Source: SABY01 sp964593705 (lineage in GTDB: Bacteria > Bacteroidota > Bacteroidia > Bacteroidales > 4484-276). From it: 64,000 bases of DNA. A program made the position numbers and the translations under genes. Every line of letters starts with the position of its first letter. The stretch's first letter is position 1. The DNA lies in assembly GCA_964593705.1 (NCBI GenBank), contig CAZQIV010000014.1, positions 13,181 to 77,180 of the forward strand, given 5' to 3'. Under the pieces are notes generated by a model. It saw nothing but the letters and a program-made list of their open reading frames with translations, ran no database searches and was not told the origin of the DNA. This document shows, piece by piece, positions 16,108-25,055 of this stretch.

Positions 16108-17197
16108 AGGGAAATGTTTCACGGAAGAATGGCTGCAATCCTTTAAACGACAGGCTATACATAGAAGAATAGATGTAATTATTTTAGAAAAAATGATTTA
16201 CGCATTACATCTATTAGAACAGCTACAACAAAATGGATTAAAATTCACTTTTAAAGGTGGTACCAGCCTGGTATTACTTTTGGACGAAGGAAATCGTTTT
16301 TCTATTGATATCGATATTATCTCAAATACAACAAGAGTTGAGCTTGAAGCTATATTGACAAAAGTTATTAAATCATCAAGATTTAAGGGTTTTGAACTTA
16401 ATGAACACAGAAGTTACAAACCGGGAGTCCCAAAAGCACACTATCCTTTTGCCTATGAATCTTCGATAAAAGGTGCTTATGCCGGCACCGTGCTTTTAGA
16501 CATACTTATTGAAGATTCTCCATACCCCGAAACTACAGGAAAGGAGATTAAAGCCAAGTGGATTGAGCCTGAAGATAAAACCATTGTTACGGTACCAACA
16601 ATTGATGCAATTACAGGTGATAAATTAACTGCATTCGCTCCAAATACAATTGGAATTCCTTACGAAAAGGGTGGTCAATCGGCTACCATGGAGATTTGTA
16701 AACAACTTTATGATTTAAGTAAACTGTTTGAGAAAATTTCTTCTATTGAGGTAGTTTCAAAAAGCTACCAACTTTTCGCTAAACATGAAATCGAATACCG
16801 AAAGGAATCGCACCCAGACTTAACACCGGAGCAAGTCCTTCAAGATACCATTGACACTTGTTTGATCATCGCGAAAAGAGATAGAGGAAATACTGAAGAA
16901 AAAGCAAAGTTTACACAAATACAAAGAGGAATCGTAGCGTTTGGTACCGGATATTTAATGTCCGGGAATTTCCGTATTGATGATGCAGTGCCTGCCTCAG
17001 CCCGCATCGCCTATTTGGCAACCAAAATACTTTTGAACGACCTGACACCCATAACTTACTATGAAGGTCAGGATATTAAGGGCTGGAATATTGAAGATTC
17101 GGACTGGAATTTTCTGAACCGATTGAAACGACAACCGGATAAATCATCGTTTTACTACTGGTACCAAACTATTGAATTAACAAAAACAATGACCTAA
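16100..17197 (+). CDS. AbiEii/AbiGii-family nucleotidyltransferase toxin
   Basis: 365 residues. Nucleotidyltransferase motif I is intact: GGTS at 53-56 followed by the catalytic pair in RFSIDIDI (D70, D72), so enzymatic activity is expected. Further family blocks: VPTIDAITGDKLTAFAPNTI and LYDLSKLFEK. Members of this type IV toxin-antitoxin family transfer nucleotides to target RNA (tRNA in the mycobacterial MenT case) and can act in phage defence as abortive infection. It overlaps the AbiEi-like gene by 8 bp and is followed 5 bp later by a restriction-modification remnant, suggesting a small defence island. Confidence 0.88.
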   Translation: MFKGKCFTEEWLQSFKRQAIHRRIDVIILEKMIYALHLLEQLQQNGLKFTFKGGTSLVLLLDEGNRFSIDIDIISNTTRVELEAILTKVIKSSRFKGFELNEHRSYKPGVPKAHYPFAYESSIKGAYAGTVLLDILIEDSPYPETTGKEIKAKWIEPEDKTIVTVPTIDAITGDKLTAFAPNTIGIPYEKGGQSATMEICKQLYDLSKLFEKISSIEVVSKSYQLFAKHEIEYRKESHPDLTPEQVLQDTIDTCLIIAKRDRGNTEEKAKFTQIQRGIVAFGTGYLMSGNFRIDDAVPASARIAYLATKILLNDLTPITYYEGQDIKGWNIEDSDWNFLNRLKRQPDKSSFYYWYQTIELTKTMT

Positions 17198-17202
17198 TAG
17201 CT

Positions 17203-17620
17203 ATGGGAATGAACGAACAAGAAACCCGGTATTTCTTAATTGACCCTACATTAAGGAAGAAGGGTTACGATGATATTACAAAGCTTCGCTGCGAAACTCC
17301 TGCACCTATTGAGCCTACAGGCCCTAAAGGCAGACGCAAGAAAGGAGGTGGACGAACAGATTATTTACTTTGTGTAAAGGTGGGTGATATGCCAAAGCCA
17401 TTACCTGTTGCTGTAATTGAAGCAAGAAAAGGAAGTTCGTGAACAGGAAGCAATTATTTCGGATATTGACGCAAAGGTGTTTGACCTTAAGGCAGTAAAT
17501 CCTAATGCTGTTCTTAAAATCGATACAAGGACATCTCTTGAGGTAATTGAAAATATTGAAAAGCAGGGCCAGATTGTTGACAAGGCAATGAAGAAATTAA
17601 AACAACTATTAATAGAGTAG
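17203..17620 (+). pseudogene. Type I restriction-modification remnant: hsdR 5' end joined to hsdM 3' end
   Basis: The first 79 codons (17203-17442) read like the N-terminus of a type I restriction subunit: NEQETRYFLIDPTLRKKGYD, then GGRTDYLL and PLPVAVIEARK, the start of the PD-(D/E)xK nuclease fold. From about 17417 a different frame continues to 17620 with REQEAIISDIDAKVFDLKAV, NPNAVLKIDTRTSLEVIENI and a helical end, which matches the C-terminus of type I N6-adenine methylase subunits. The middle of both genes (and any hsdS) is gone. The join sits in GAAGCAAGAAAAGGAAG, where the two ORFs overlap. Best explained by one large deletion. Neither fragment should be active. Confidence 0.75.
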
Positions 17621-17838
17621 CACGATGGAGATCGCCAACGCTTCGCAGTTATACACATTGACAAGTCGCACGAGCCATAGCGCAAACCAAAACTTGCCAA
17701 AGAGTATGCCTGCCCCAGCGCAAGGGAAGATTGCCGACCCTAAAAAACAAAAAAGTGCTAAATTGAAACGTTTGTAAATATCATTATGCCATTCAACAAA
17801 CTTTTGTATCTTGCTCCTTGTTTTAAATTAAAAGAATT
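17621..17838. other. Non-coding right flank of the AbiE/RM island
   Basis: No gene. 17621-17750 is richer in GC than its surroundings and carries short motifs (ACACATTGACAAGTCGCACG; CAAAACTTGCCAAAGAGTAT; CCCCAGCGCAAGGGAAGATT) reminiscent in style of the left flank at 15130-15220. Possibly the original 3' tail of hsdM or a recombination site; unassigned. Confidence 0.35.
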
Positions 17839-19200
17839 GTGAAAAAAATATTTTTCTGTCTCGCTATCCAACTCATTTTAATTTCTGCAAGTGATGCTCA
17901 AACCATCTACCACCCCTGGATTTTTGAGGGAGGAACTAATTTTACCGACTTCCATTTTACGCATCATGATTTTGCTACAAAGTTCCAATCGATAAACTGG
18001 ATGGGTAAAAAAGCCCCAACAATGATAAGGCTGGGGCGAATGGTTAAACCTTATCTCACAGTTTCTGCAATCTGGTCAACCACAACGCTTGAAACCAAAA
18101 AGTTAAACGACATCCCTTTGCAAAAAGAGATTACAGCTGATTATTTCTGGAAGGCAGGCCTTCAATTTGAATACAAGTTTACAAACGGTAAATTACTAAA
18201 AGAGGATTTTTTTATCGACCCTTACATTTACACCGGGTTTAACATGTCCACAATTGACGATAAATCCTACCCGGGCATTCCGGGAGGAATTGGCCTCAAT
18301 ATTTGGCCCCTGGATTATTTTGGGTTGAATATTCAGGGATCATACGAATATGTTTTTGATTTTGATAATTACATGCACTACTCGCTTGGATTGGTTGTTA
18401 GGTTTGGAGATATGCTTGACAAAGACAAGGATCGAATCCCCGACAGATACGATGCCTGCCCCAAAATTTTTGGCCTGGGAAAATTTATGGGTTGCCCCGA
18501 TTACGACTATGATGGTGTTGTTGACAGCCTGGATCGGTGTCCACGCGAATACGGGTATGCCCCAAGTGGAGGATGCCCCGATTATGATAAAGATGGTGTG
18601 CCTGACAAAACCGACCTGTGCCCCTGCCGGCCGGGATCAAAAGAAAACCAGGGATGTCCTGAATCTATTCAGTATTCGAAACCCACCGAAGATATTCCTG
18701 TAATTATAAAGCCACCGGTAGCAGAAGAAGAAATCGCTGTTTTGCCCCAAATAGCGCCACAAGAAATTGAGGTGAGCGAAGAGCCCATTGAAGAGCTTGC
18801 TCTTGAAGAGAAAAAACCAAGTCCTGTTCCTGACCCAATTATTGTGCCCATTACTAACACCGAATTAGTTAATGAGGCTATCAGCAAACACTTAAACAAC
18901 ATCAGGTTTAAATCAAATAGCGCAACGCTATTATCGGTATCCTATCAGAGCCTTGATGAAATATTAAATATCCTGGAACAAAATCAGGAAAAACAATTTA
19001 TAGTAGTAGGATATTCTGACGATAGCGAATCAACTGAATATAACCATTTTTTATCGATGGAGCGGGCAAAGTCAGTTATAAAATACTTTGTTGAAAAAGG
19101 ATTTATTGCTACGAATATTGAACCCGGAGGATTCGGAAACACAAACCCGGCCGATGATGAAGGAAATCTGAACCGAAGAGTGGAAATTTATACGAAATAG
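17839..19200 (+). CDS. OmpA-family outer-membrane protein with thrombospondin type 3 repeats
   Basis: 453 residues. Signal peptide 1-20 (KKIFFCLAIQLILISASDA; it starts at a GTG codon), a ~170-residue beta-barrel-like N-terminal region, then calcium-binding TSP3-type repeats (DKDRIPDRYDACP, DYDYDGVVDSLDRCP, DYDKDGVPDKTDLCP), a proline/glutamate-rich linker and a C-terminal OmpA peptidoglycan-binding domain (NNIRFKSNSATL ... VVGYSDDSESTEYNHFLSM, then RAKSVIKYFVEKG and NRRVEIYTK). It should tether the outer membrane to the cell wall. Some OmpA-like proteins belong to T9SS or gliding machinery, but nothing here shows that link. Monocistronic. Confidence 0.88.
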   Translation: MKKIFFCLAIQLILISASDAQTIYHPWIFEGGTNFTDFHFTHHDFATKFQSINWMGKKAPTMIRLGRMVKPYLTVSAIWSTTTLETKKLNDIPLQKEITADYFWKAGLQFEYKFTNGKLLKEDFFIDPYIYTGFNMSTIDDKSYPGIPGGIGLNIWPLDYFGLNIQGSYEYVFDFDNYMHYSLGLVVRFGDMLDKDKDRIPDRYDACPKIFGLGKFMGCPDYDYDGVVDSLDRCPREYGYAPSGGCPDYDKDGVPDKTDLCPCRPGSKENQGCPESIQYSKPTEDIPVIIKPPVAEEEIAVLPQIAPQEIEVSEEPIEELALEEKKPSPVPDPIIVPITNTELVNEAISKHLNNIRFKSNSATLLSVSYQSLDEILNILEQNQEKQFIVVGYSDDSESTEYNHFLSMERAKSVIKYFVEKGFIATNIEPGGFGNTNPADDEGNLNRRVEIYTK

Positions 19201-19280
19201 AATTCGTCTTTAAAGTAAGCTTTTTTGAAATATCAATTTCCACATCCTTTAGGGTGTGGATTAAATTGATGTGATGAATG

Positions 19281-19331
19281 CCCCTCCTTTTCGCTGTCAA
19301 TGCCGAAGGCATTGACAGCGAAAAGGAGGGG
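19281..19331. repeat. 24-bp perfect hairpin with GAA loop
   Basis: Arms 19281-19304 and 19308-19331 are perfectly complementary around GAA; the loop-proximal sequence is TCAATGCC/GGCATTGA. It lies between convergent genes (OmpA, nadE) but has no T-run. Unlike the modular element copies it lacks TCGAAATGACA flanks. Confidence 0.85.
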
Positions 19332-19436
19332 AGAGGCATTGCTAAATTCAATAATCCCCAGGTTAACTCGCCTCGCTGCGAAGCGGGAACCCGGGGCAAG
19401 TGACAACTTTATGGACGGACACTAAAAAGTTTCGGA

Positions 19437-19530
19437 AATCAGGATAGAGTTTGGGGATATCCCCTAAAGGCCGGCCTCGCCGGTTAGGCGGGGGATTTAG
19501 GGGTTTTGAGACTTTTTAGACTGGTCTCAC
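19437..19530. repeat. Dispersed ~90-bp repeat, copy 1
   Basis: Contains TATCCCCTAAAGGCCGGCCT, CGCCGGTTAGGCGGGGGATT and TTTTTAGACTGGTCTCA. The inverted counterpart is at 42124-42203. The repeat reaches the nadE stop codon (TGA at 19527-19529). Confidence 0.75.
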
Positions 19531-21176
19531 GATAAATATTTTGCCACTATCGGCATTCTCCTGCCCATACCAAAGGCTTTTGGAGAAACCCTCAATATGG
19601 GTGGCGTTTGATATCTTTTGTACTCGTTAATATTTACCAATCGTAAAATTCGTTTTACCAGCGCCTCATCAAATCCCATTTTTATCAATTCTTTCGGCCC
19701 CTGCCGCAATTCGATGTACTGGTAAAGAATTTCATCTAAAATTGCATAATCAGGCAACGAATCCGAATCTTTCTGGTTGGGCCGCAATTCGGCAGATGGT
19801 GGTTTGGTGATAATGTTTTCAGGAATGATTTCCCGTGCAAGATTGATATACCGTGCAAGTTCGAAAACCTCTGTTTTGTAAACATCTCCCAAAACTGACA
19901 ATCCGCCGTTCATGTCGCCATAAAGCGTTCCGTAGCCAACAGCAGCTTCACTTTTGTTGGAAGTGTTAAGCAAAATGTACCCAAATTTATTACTTAATGC
20001 CATCAATAAAACCCCGCGAATACGTGCCTGAACATTTTCTTCGGCAATGCCAAAAGGTAGCTTATCAAAATGAGGATGTAGCTTTTGATCAAAAATTTCG
20101 TAAAGCTCTTTTATGGTGATGATCTTGTGGGGAGAACCAAGGTTTTTTACAATCTCAATAGAGTCGTCAATAGAATGTTGCGAGGAAAATTGTGAGGGCA
20201 TCAAAACCGATAGTACGTTCTCACTTCCCAATGCTTTTGCAGCGATGGCCAATGTTACCGCTGAATCAATACCCCCCGAAAGCCCCAGAATTGCTTTTGA
20301 AAAACCAAGCTTTTGAAAATAATTTTTCACACCCATCACCAACGCATCGTGTATGAGGCCAATCTTTTGTTTTCCCTCAGGATAAGCAGATACCTGCCGC
20401 CGGGTTTTATTCAACTGCAAATTCTCAGTATCAAACACCCGGTAATCTTCCTCAAAGTATTTTAATTCGTGTAATATTTCACCATCCTGATCAATCACCA
20501 TTGAACCGCCATCAAAAAGTAATTCCGTTTGTGCGCCAACATGGTTTACATAAAAAAGTGGCAGATTATATTTTTTTGCATTTTCCTGCAAAATGGCAGC
20601 GCGCTTGAGGTGCTGGTTATAATTAAAAGGTGATGCTGCAATATTGATGATAATTTCAGGTTTTTGAGCCATCATTTCATCCATTGGATTTACGGTATAA
20701 AGCGGGTTGTTTCCAACGTTCCACAAATCTTCACAAATAGTGAGGGCAATCTTTTTTCCTTTTACTTCAACAGTTTTGAAAACCTTATTGGGTTCAAAAT
20801 AGCGGTATTCATCAAAAATGTCATAGTTGGGAAGCAGGGTTTTATACCTGATTTCTTTCACACTTCCCGATTCGAGCAGGAATGCCGCATTATAAAGATC
20901 CTTACCCTGGAAATCGGGGTTTTTTACCGGACTGCCCACAATTGCAGCAATACCCTTGCATTGCAGTGCTATTTCCTGAATCGCATCCTGACATTGATTT
21001 ATAAAATCATCAAATTCAAGAAAATCACGGGGAGGATACCCCGAAACAGCAAGCTCGGCAAAAACAATCAAGTCTGTACCTTCGCCCTTTGCACGTTTTA
21101 TGGCAGATTTTATTTTATCAACATTTTTATCAAAATTCCCAATATGGTAATTGATTTGAGCGAGGGCTATTTTCAT
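19527..21176 (-). CDS. nadE: Glutamine-dependent NAD+ synthase
   Basis: 549 residues, two-domain form. The N-terminal nitrilase-type amidase carries the full Glu-Lys-Cys triad: E41 (FAELAVSGYPPRD), K112 (IRYKTLLPNYDIFDEYR) and C148 (LTICEDLWN). The C-terminal synthetase has the PP-loop SGGIDSA at 300-306 plus NVLSVLMPSQFSS and YGTLYGDMNGG. It converts deamido-NAD, ATP and glutamine to NAD in the cytoplasm. The shorter ~550-residue architecture is the common bacterial one. Lies 12 bp downstream of an outer-membrane barrel gene on the same strand, so the two are likely co-transcribed although functionally unrelated. Confidence 0.96.
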   Translation of the reverse strand: MKIALAQINYHIGNFDKNVDKIKSAIKRAKGEGTDLIVFAELAVSGYPPRDFLEFDDFINQCQDAIQEIALQCKGIAAIVGSPVKNPDFQGKDLYNAAFLLESGSVKEIRYKTLLPNYDIFDEYRYFEPNKVFKTVEVKGKKIALTICEDLWNVGNNPLYTVNPMDEMMAQKPEIIINIAASPFNYNQHLKRAAILQENAKKYNLPLFYVNHVGAQTELLFDGGSMVIDQDGEILHELKYFEEDYRVFDTENLQLNKTRRQVSAYPEGKQKIGLIHDALVMGVKNYFQKLGFSKAILGLSGGIDSAVTLAIAAKALGSENVLSVLMPSQFSSQHSIDDSIEIVKNLGSPHKIITIKELYEIFDQKLHPHFDKLPFGIAEENVQARIRGVLLMALSNKFGYILLNTSNKSEAAVGYGTLYGDMNGGLSVLGDVYKTEVFELARYINLAREIIPENIITKPPSAELRPNQKDSDSLPDYAILDEILYQYIELRQGPKELIKMGFDEALVKRILRLVNINEYKRYQTPPILRVSPKAFGMGRRMPIVAKYLS

Positions 21177-21188
21177 AACAAAATTTGC

Positions 21189-21905
21189 TTAAAAAATTAC
21201 GCCGAGTGTAAGCTCAATATAATGTGGCGAAGCTTTTTGTTTAATGGTGGGATCAGCAGTATTGCTGCCTTTCAGGATATTAGAAAACCCGTTAAAGTAA
21301 GTTACTCCCACAAGAATTGAAGTGGAGTTGTCGAGGTAATATTCAATTCCACCACCCAATACCAGCGATCCTTTGACAATTGTGACTTCATCCGAAATAT
21401 CACGTTCTTCACTTTGACTCATGGTTTCGCCCTCTACCTTGTATGAAAAATCTTCCTCAGCCTTTGCTTTTACACTAAATCCCAACGAAAAGCCAATCTG
21501 GCCATAAGCCTGTAGCTGATCAAACTTGTTGGTTTTCATTTTCAGTGTAAGCGGAATATCAATGTAACGCAATTTTGTTTTGCTCGACATGCTGCCGGTA
21601 TAATCTATTGAAGTACTATCGGTAACAGGTTCCGAAATCAAATGAGGATATGAATATTTCCCGTTAAGGTAATTGATATTGAAACCCGTCCCAACAAAAT
21701 AATTTTCGGTAATGGCAAAATCGCTGATAAAGCCCCATGAAAATCCTGCTACGGTTCCATCCCTTTCATACCCGTCAGAATCAGGAGAAATCCAGCCAAC
21801 ATTGGGGGCAACTTTTAATCCAAACCTGAAGGGTTTTATTTGGGCTTGTAATGCCTGCGAGGCAATAATAAATGTAAGTATTAGTGCGATTGTTAATTTT
21901 TTCAT
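21189..21905 (-). CDS. Small outer-membrane beta-barrel protein
   Basis: 238 residues with a signal peptide (KKLTIALILTFIIASQALQA) and alternating hydrophobic/aromatic strands ending in a phenylalanine (ELTLGVIF), the usual C-terminal barrel signature. Conserved porin-family features: FRFGLKVAPNVGWISPDSDG after the signal, YFVGTGFNINYLNG, LRYIDIPLTLKMKTN and LVLGGGIEYYLDNSTSILVG. It belongs to the broad Bacteroidota OMP beta-barrel (PorT-like) group; cargo is unknown. First gene of a unit with nadE; promoter box at 21944-21951. Confidence 0.8.
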   Translation of the reverse strand: MKKLTIALILTFIIASQALQAQIKPFRFGLKVAPNVGWISPDSDGYERDGTVAGFSWGFISDFAITENYFVGTGFNINYLNGKYSYPHLISEPVTDSTSIDYTGSMSSKTKLRYIDIPLTLKMKTNKFDQLQAYGQIGFSLGFSVKAKAEEDFSYKVEGETMSQSEERDISDEVTIVKGSLVLGGGIEYYLDNSTSILVGVTYFNGFSNILKGSNTADPTIKQKASPHYIELTLGVIF

Positions 21906-21943
21906 ATTACGGTTTGTGTTTTATTTGATCACGTATGTTGGGG

Positions 21944-21951
21944 CAAAAATA
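21944..21951 (-). promoter_or_regulatory. -7 box of the barrel-nadE unit
   Basis: Minus strand TATTTTTG (plus CAAAAATA), 38 bp upstream of the ATG at 21905. No -33 element at normal spacing. Confidence 0.5.
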
Positions 21952-22565
21952 GTTAAAGTAAGCTTTCGGGAGGTTGTAGAAACAAATATTTTGAAACCAC
22001 AGTTATTCCTTAATATTTGATTCCTTATGCAAGGTTTTGGAGACAGTTTATTCAAAAATCTTGCATTTAATATCACGGTGCTCTGCACCTTTGTGCTACA
22101 TGCCTCCCATTACCTACAAATATTATCGCTGCGCTACACCTCTCAAGTTTCTTTCATCTCAGCCATATTTGTCAAATACTGCTGTTTTTAAGCGGCAGGG
22201 CCGCGTAATATTTGTAGTAATCACATTTACCACAGAAACCTCCTAAGGTGCAGCGCACCGAAATATTATTATTCTGAGTGTTTCAGCAACCCCTAAATAA
22301 ACTTGGGTTTACTACCATTTTCGTAGAACATTTTTTATGAGGTAATAATTTCTTGATATTTAGCCTTCAGCCATCGGTTCACAGTTTCCGGCAACATACT
22401 GTATTTTACAGACTGAAGACTAGTAACTGCTGACCGATCCCGATAGCTATAGGGACTGAGGACTGAGGGCTGCCGACAATGATCATATTATGGAAAAAAC
22501 ATTTAGTCGTTCCTATAAATTTGCTGTTGTTCTAAAATTTTTAGCTTTGCTTTTTGATTCTTTTC
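21952..22565. other. Gene-free spacer with dispersed repeats
   Basis: Divergent region between two barrel genes. It holds GGTGCTCTGCACCT (22078-22091) and AAGGTGCAGCGCACCGAAAT (near 22235-22255), members of a small palindromic family also at 36339, 40452, 40505 and 40563; an ACTACCATTTTCGTAGAA motif (22309-22326); and a degenerate CCCGATAGCTATAGGG palindrome near 22439. No credible ORF. Confidence 0.55.
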
Positions 22566-22573
22566 TATATTTG
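22566..22573 (+). promoter_or_regulatory. -7 box of the barrel gene at 22606
   Basis: TATATTTG fits TAnnTTTG, with TTTG at 22546-22549 (16 bp upstream); about 30 bp before the start codon. Confidence 0.6.
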
Positions 22574-22605
22574 TACAAATTTACAATCTTAAATACTTAA
22601 TGATT

Positions 22606-23217
22606 ATGAAAAAGATAACATTGCTTTTTGTATTAATGCTGGCGGCAAGTTTTGCCTTTAGCCAGATTTCTCTGGGTCCCAAGGTGGGTTTCAATACTTC
22701 AAAATTAACCACCGATGCCAGCGAGATCAGCAGCGACATCTCGAACTCATTCAACTTTGGTGTTTTTCTCAGGTTGGGAAAAAAGATTTACGTGCAACCC
22801 GAAGTAAACTGGCTAACACGTGGTGGGGTGTTTAAGAAGCCTCAAATTGACGATGTCCTTCCAATTAACCAGGAGATTGAAATGAAAACAATCGAAATCC
22901 CGGTTTTGCTTGGATGGAGAATAATAAATTTCGGTGTTGGTAATGTAAGGCTCATGGTAGGCCCTTCGGCATCAATCGTTACCGATAAAACAGTATCTAT
23001 CTCAAACGAAGAAGAGTTCTTCAACCCGATAAAAGATTCAGATCTTGCAGATATGATCTGGGGTTTTAACGCTGGCGTAGGTGTTGATGTGTTGATGTTT
23101 ACGCTCGATGTTCGTTATCAGATGGGTTTGAACGAAGTACTAAAAAAAGTTAACGACATTGATTTTTATTCCAAAAACAATGTTTTTGCCGTATCACTCG
23201 GCTGGAAAATAATCTAA
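22606..23217 (+). CDS. Small outer-membrane beta-barrel protein (PorT-like fold)
   Basis: 203 residues. Signal peptide KKITLLFVLMLAASFAFSQ; an in-frame ATG two codons earlier (22600) is equally possible, but the MKK start gives the usual positive n-region. The mature part shows a porin-family pattern: ISLGPKVGFNTSKL, KKIYVQPEVNWLTRGG, TIEIPVLLGWRII, VRLMVGPSASI, VDVLMFTLDVRYQMGLNEVL and a terminal aromatic strand (NNVFAVSLGWKII). Outer-membrane location is expected. Function not assignable beyond the barrel fold. Own promoter and terminator. Confidence 0.82.
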   Translation: MKKITLLFVLMLAASFAFSQISLGPKVGFNTSKLTTDASEISSDISNSFNFGVFLRLGKKIYVQPEVNWLTRGGVFKKPQIDDVLPINQEIEMKTIEIPVLLGWRIINFGVGNVRLMVGPSASIVTDKTVSISNEEEFFNPIKDSDLADMIWGFNAGVGVDVLMFTLDVRYQMGLNEVLKKVNDIDFYSKNNVFAVSLGWKII

Positions 23218-23249
23218 TCTGAAATATTCTTTTTGGTTTAAGGTAATTT

Positions 23250-23285
23250 AAAGTGTCAATACAAAAGTGTTGACACTTTTTTAAT
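23250..23285 (+). terminator. Intrinsic terminator after the barrel gene
   Basis: AAAGTGTCAA (23250-23259) pairs with TTGACACTTT (23270-23279), 10-nt loop, T-rich tail. Confidence 0.9.
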
Positions 23286-23396
23286 TTTATTAAAGATGAA
23301 ATGCTCATTACAAATATTAACACCACTTCTGCTTGCCGCGAGGCAGGGGCATGAATGTCCGAAGGACTCCTATGGAGAAAAATCATTCAATTTAAT

Positions 23397-23436
23397 CCGT
23401 GCATCCCGCCAATTGGCGGACAGGCAGTGGCTAATT
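23397..23436. repeat. CCGTGCAT/AGTGGC repeat split by a micro-palindrome
   Basis: The context AATCCGTGCAT...AGTGGCTAATTTTAC is the same as the array at 10422-10577, but the inserted palindrome has different arms (CCGCC-AATT-GGCGG) before the same CAGGC tail (23404-23425). It ends only a few bases before the gldB-like start. Confidence 0.75.
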
Positions 23437-23444
23437 TTACAGAG

Positions 23445-24443
23445 ATGAAATTTCCTCACTTTCTTTTGGTATTATTGCTTATCGGCCTTGCTTCGTGTAA
23501 TAATTCAGCAAAGCGTGATCTCGACATCGATACAGATAAAATTGAACTTGCACCGGTAAAAATAAAACGCTACGAAAAGGCCTTGTTTACGATCAACCCC
23601 AACAACATGAAACCCGGCCTGAAGGCCATAGCCACGGATTTTCCGGTTTTTCTTGGTGTCGATCTCGACGATACCTTAAATATTATTCAACTTAACCAGT
23701 TTGTTACTAACCCTCTGAATCAGGTGCTTTACGATTCCACCCTTTCCATTTATCCCGATTTGGATTTTCTGGAAAATGAATTATGCCTTTCATTTAAAAG
23801 ATTTAAGTATTATTTTCCCGAAACCAACATTCCTGATGTATTCACTTATGTTTCGGGATTGCTTTACGAAATGCCCGTTCAATTTTTTAATGACGACATG
23901 ATTATCGCGCTCGATATGTATCTTGGTAAAGATTTGGAGGCATACCGAAAAGTGGGCATATCCCTTTATCAGATCAATAATATGAACCGAAGCCACATCA
24001 CGCGCGATGCCATGTACGAGTTGTACTTTTATCATTTTGCAGAAAAGCCAGGGAAAGATTTTTTACAAATGATGATAAACAAAGGGAAACATCTTTATTT
24101 TTTGGATGCGATGATGCCCCGGACAAATGATGAAATCAAGATAGGATACACAGCTGAAAAGCTCGACTGGTGTTGGGAAAACGAATCAAATATTTGGGCT
24201 TTTATTATCGAAAACGATTTGCTTTACTCTTCGGAAATAAACGTAAAGCGTAAATTTTTTGTGGACGGCCCTTTTACCTCCGATTTTTCCTCCAGCTCCC
24301 CGGCCCGTATTGGCGAATGGATGGGTTGGCAGGTGGTGAAGGCTTATATGAATAACAACGCGGAAATTACTTTGCAGCAGCTATTCAATGAAAATGACGT
24401 GCAGACAATTCTGAAACATTCCGGGTACAAACCACCTTCATAA
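23445..24443 (+). CDS. gldB: GldB-family gliding motility lipoprotein
   Basis: 332 residues from the chosen ATG. The start is set by the lipoprotein signal KFPHFLLVLLLIGLASC with the acylated cysteine at residue 18; a start 90 bp upstream would read through repeat DNA. GldB-family blocks: KIKRYEKALFTINP, LKAIATDFPVFLGVD, FPETNIPDVFTYVSG, DMIIALDMYLGKD, EAYRKVGISLYQINNMNRSH, MPRTNDEIKIGYT and EWMGWQVVKAYMNNN. GldB is required for gliding in Flavobacterium, but homologues are widespread in non-gliding Bacteroidota and fold like Zn-peptidase-type lipoproteins. Cell-envelope location. Not linked here to other gld genes. Confidence 0.88.
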   Translation: MKFPHFLLVLLLIGLASCNNSAKRDLDIDTDKIELAPVKIKRYEKALFTINPNNMKPGLKAIATDFPVFLGVDLDDTLNIIQLNQFVTNPLNQVLYDSTLSIYPDLDFLENELCLSFKRFKYYFPETNIPDVFTYVSGLLYEMPVQFFNDDMIIALDMYLGKDLEAYRKVGISLYQINNMNRSHITRDAMYELYFYHFAEKPGKDFLQMMINKGKHLYFLDAMMPRTNDEIKIGYTAEKLDWCWENESNIWAFIIENDLLYSSEINVKRKFFVDGPFTSDFSSSSPARIGEWMGWQVVKAYMNNNAEITLQQLFNENDVQTILKHSGYKPPS

Positions 24444-24503
24444 TTAGGGTCTGTCCATAGAGTCTATAAAAAAATGAATTTGTGCATGTCTGTATATCTT
24501 TGC

Positions 24504-25049
24504 CTACACACTATAATCCATGTATTTTAATTCCCCCATCTCTTCTTTTAGATGGCTGAGCAATCGATTGGCTTCTTTGATGCAATCCCAAAGAATTGCA
24601 TTATTTGTTGGGTAATGGATGTTGGTCTCTACAACAGTGGTGTCTTGCCTGAGGCTTTGAATATCTTCAAGACCTTGCTCGATGGCTATTTTGTTAAGTT
24701 CAACCAATGCCTTTTGAAGGTTTTTTGATTTTATCCTTGATATGTACTTTTGATACATTTGAAAACTAAAAGGACGTAATTCATCAATCTTTATGAATAA
24801 GCAACAAATCCTCGAATCACTTTGATCGTACTCTAACTGCCTATAATCCAACCCTTTTAACTCCTTATAAATTGCTGCCCTTACAATCTGTTCAACGCTT
24901 GGAGTATCTTTTCTGCCAAAGATACTTCTTGTAGTCCCCTTGGTAATATCAGCTTGCAAAATCGTAAGTAATTCAGGATGTTCATCCAGGATAGTATCTA
25001 CCGAACTAAGTTCCGGGTCTCTTGCCCAATTGGGCTGTTCAAATTTCAA
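24504..25049 (-). pseudogene. N-terminal fragment of an IS transposase (IS5/IS1182-like)
   Basis: 181 codons matching the front of a DDE transposase with an N-terminal DUF772-type domain: FEQPNWARDPELSSVDTILD, then FGRKDTPSVEQIVRAAIYKE, LKGLDYRQLEYDQSDSRICC, and the first catalytic Asp in LRQDTTVVETNIHYPTNNA. The frame ends soon after (EEMGELKYMDYSV), so the second Asp and the Glu of the catalytic triad are missing and the 3' part of the element is absent from 24444-24503. The best start is a TTG, so the 5' end may also be damaged. Non-functional insertion sequence remnant. Confidence 0.8.
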
Positions 25050-25055
25050 TTTGTT

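Noticed and set aside
5163..19200. Reassignment of TAG to glutamine in this organism
   Set aside because: TAG ends several complete genes of normal length (peptide transporter 5163-5165, radical SAM protein 6223-6225, OmpA protein 19198-19200), so the code is standard; suppression in individual genes remains open.
19281..19331. Fifth copy of the TCGAAATGACA modular element
   Set aside because: It has a perfect hairpin with a GAA loop, but the flanking outer inverted repeat is absent.
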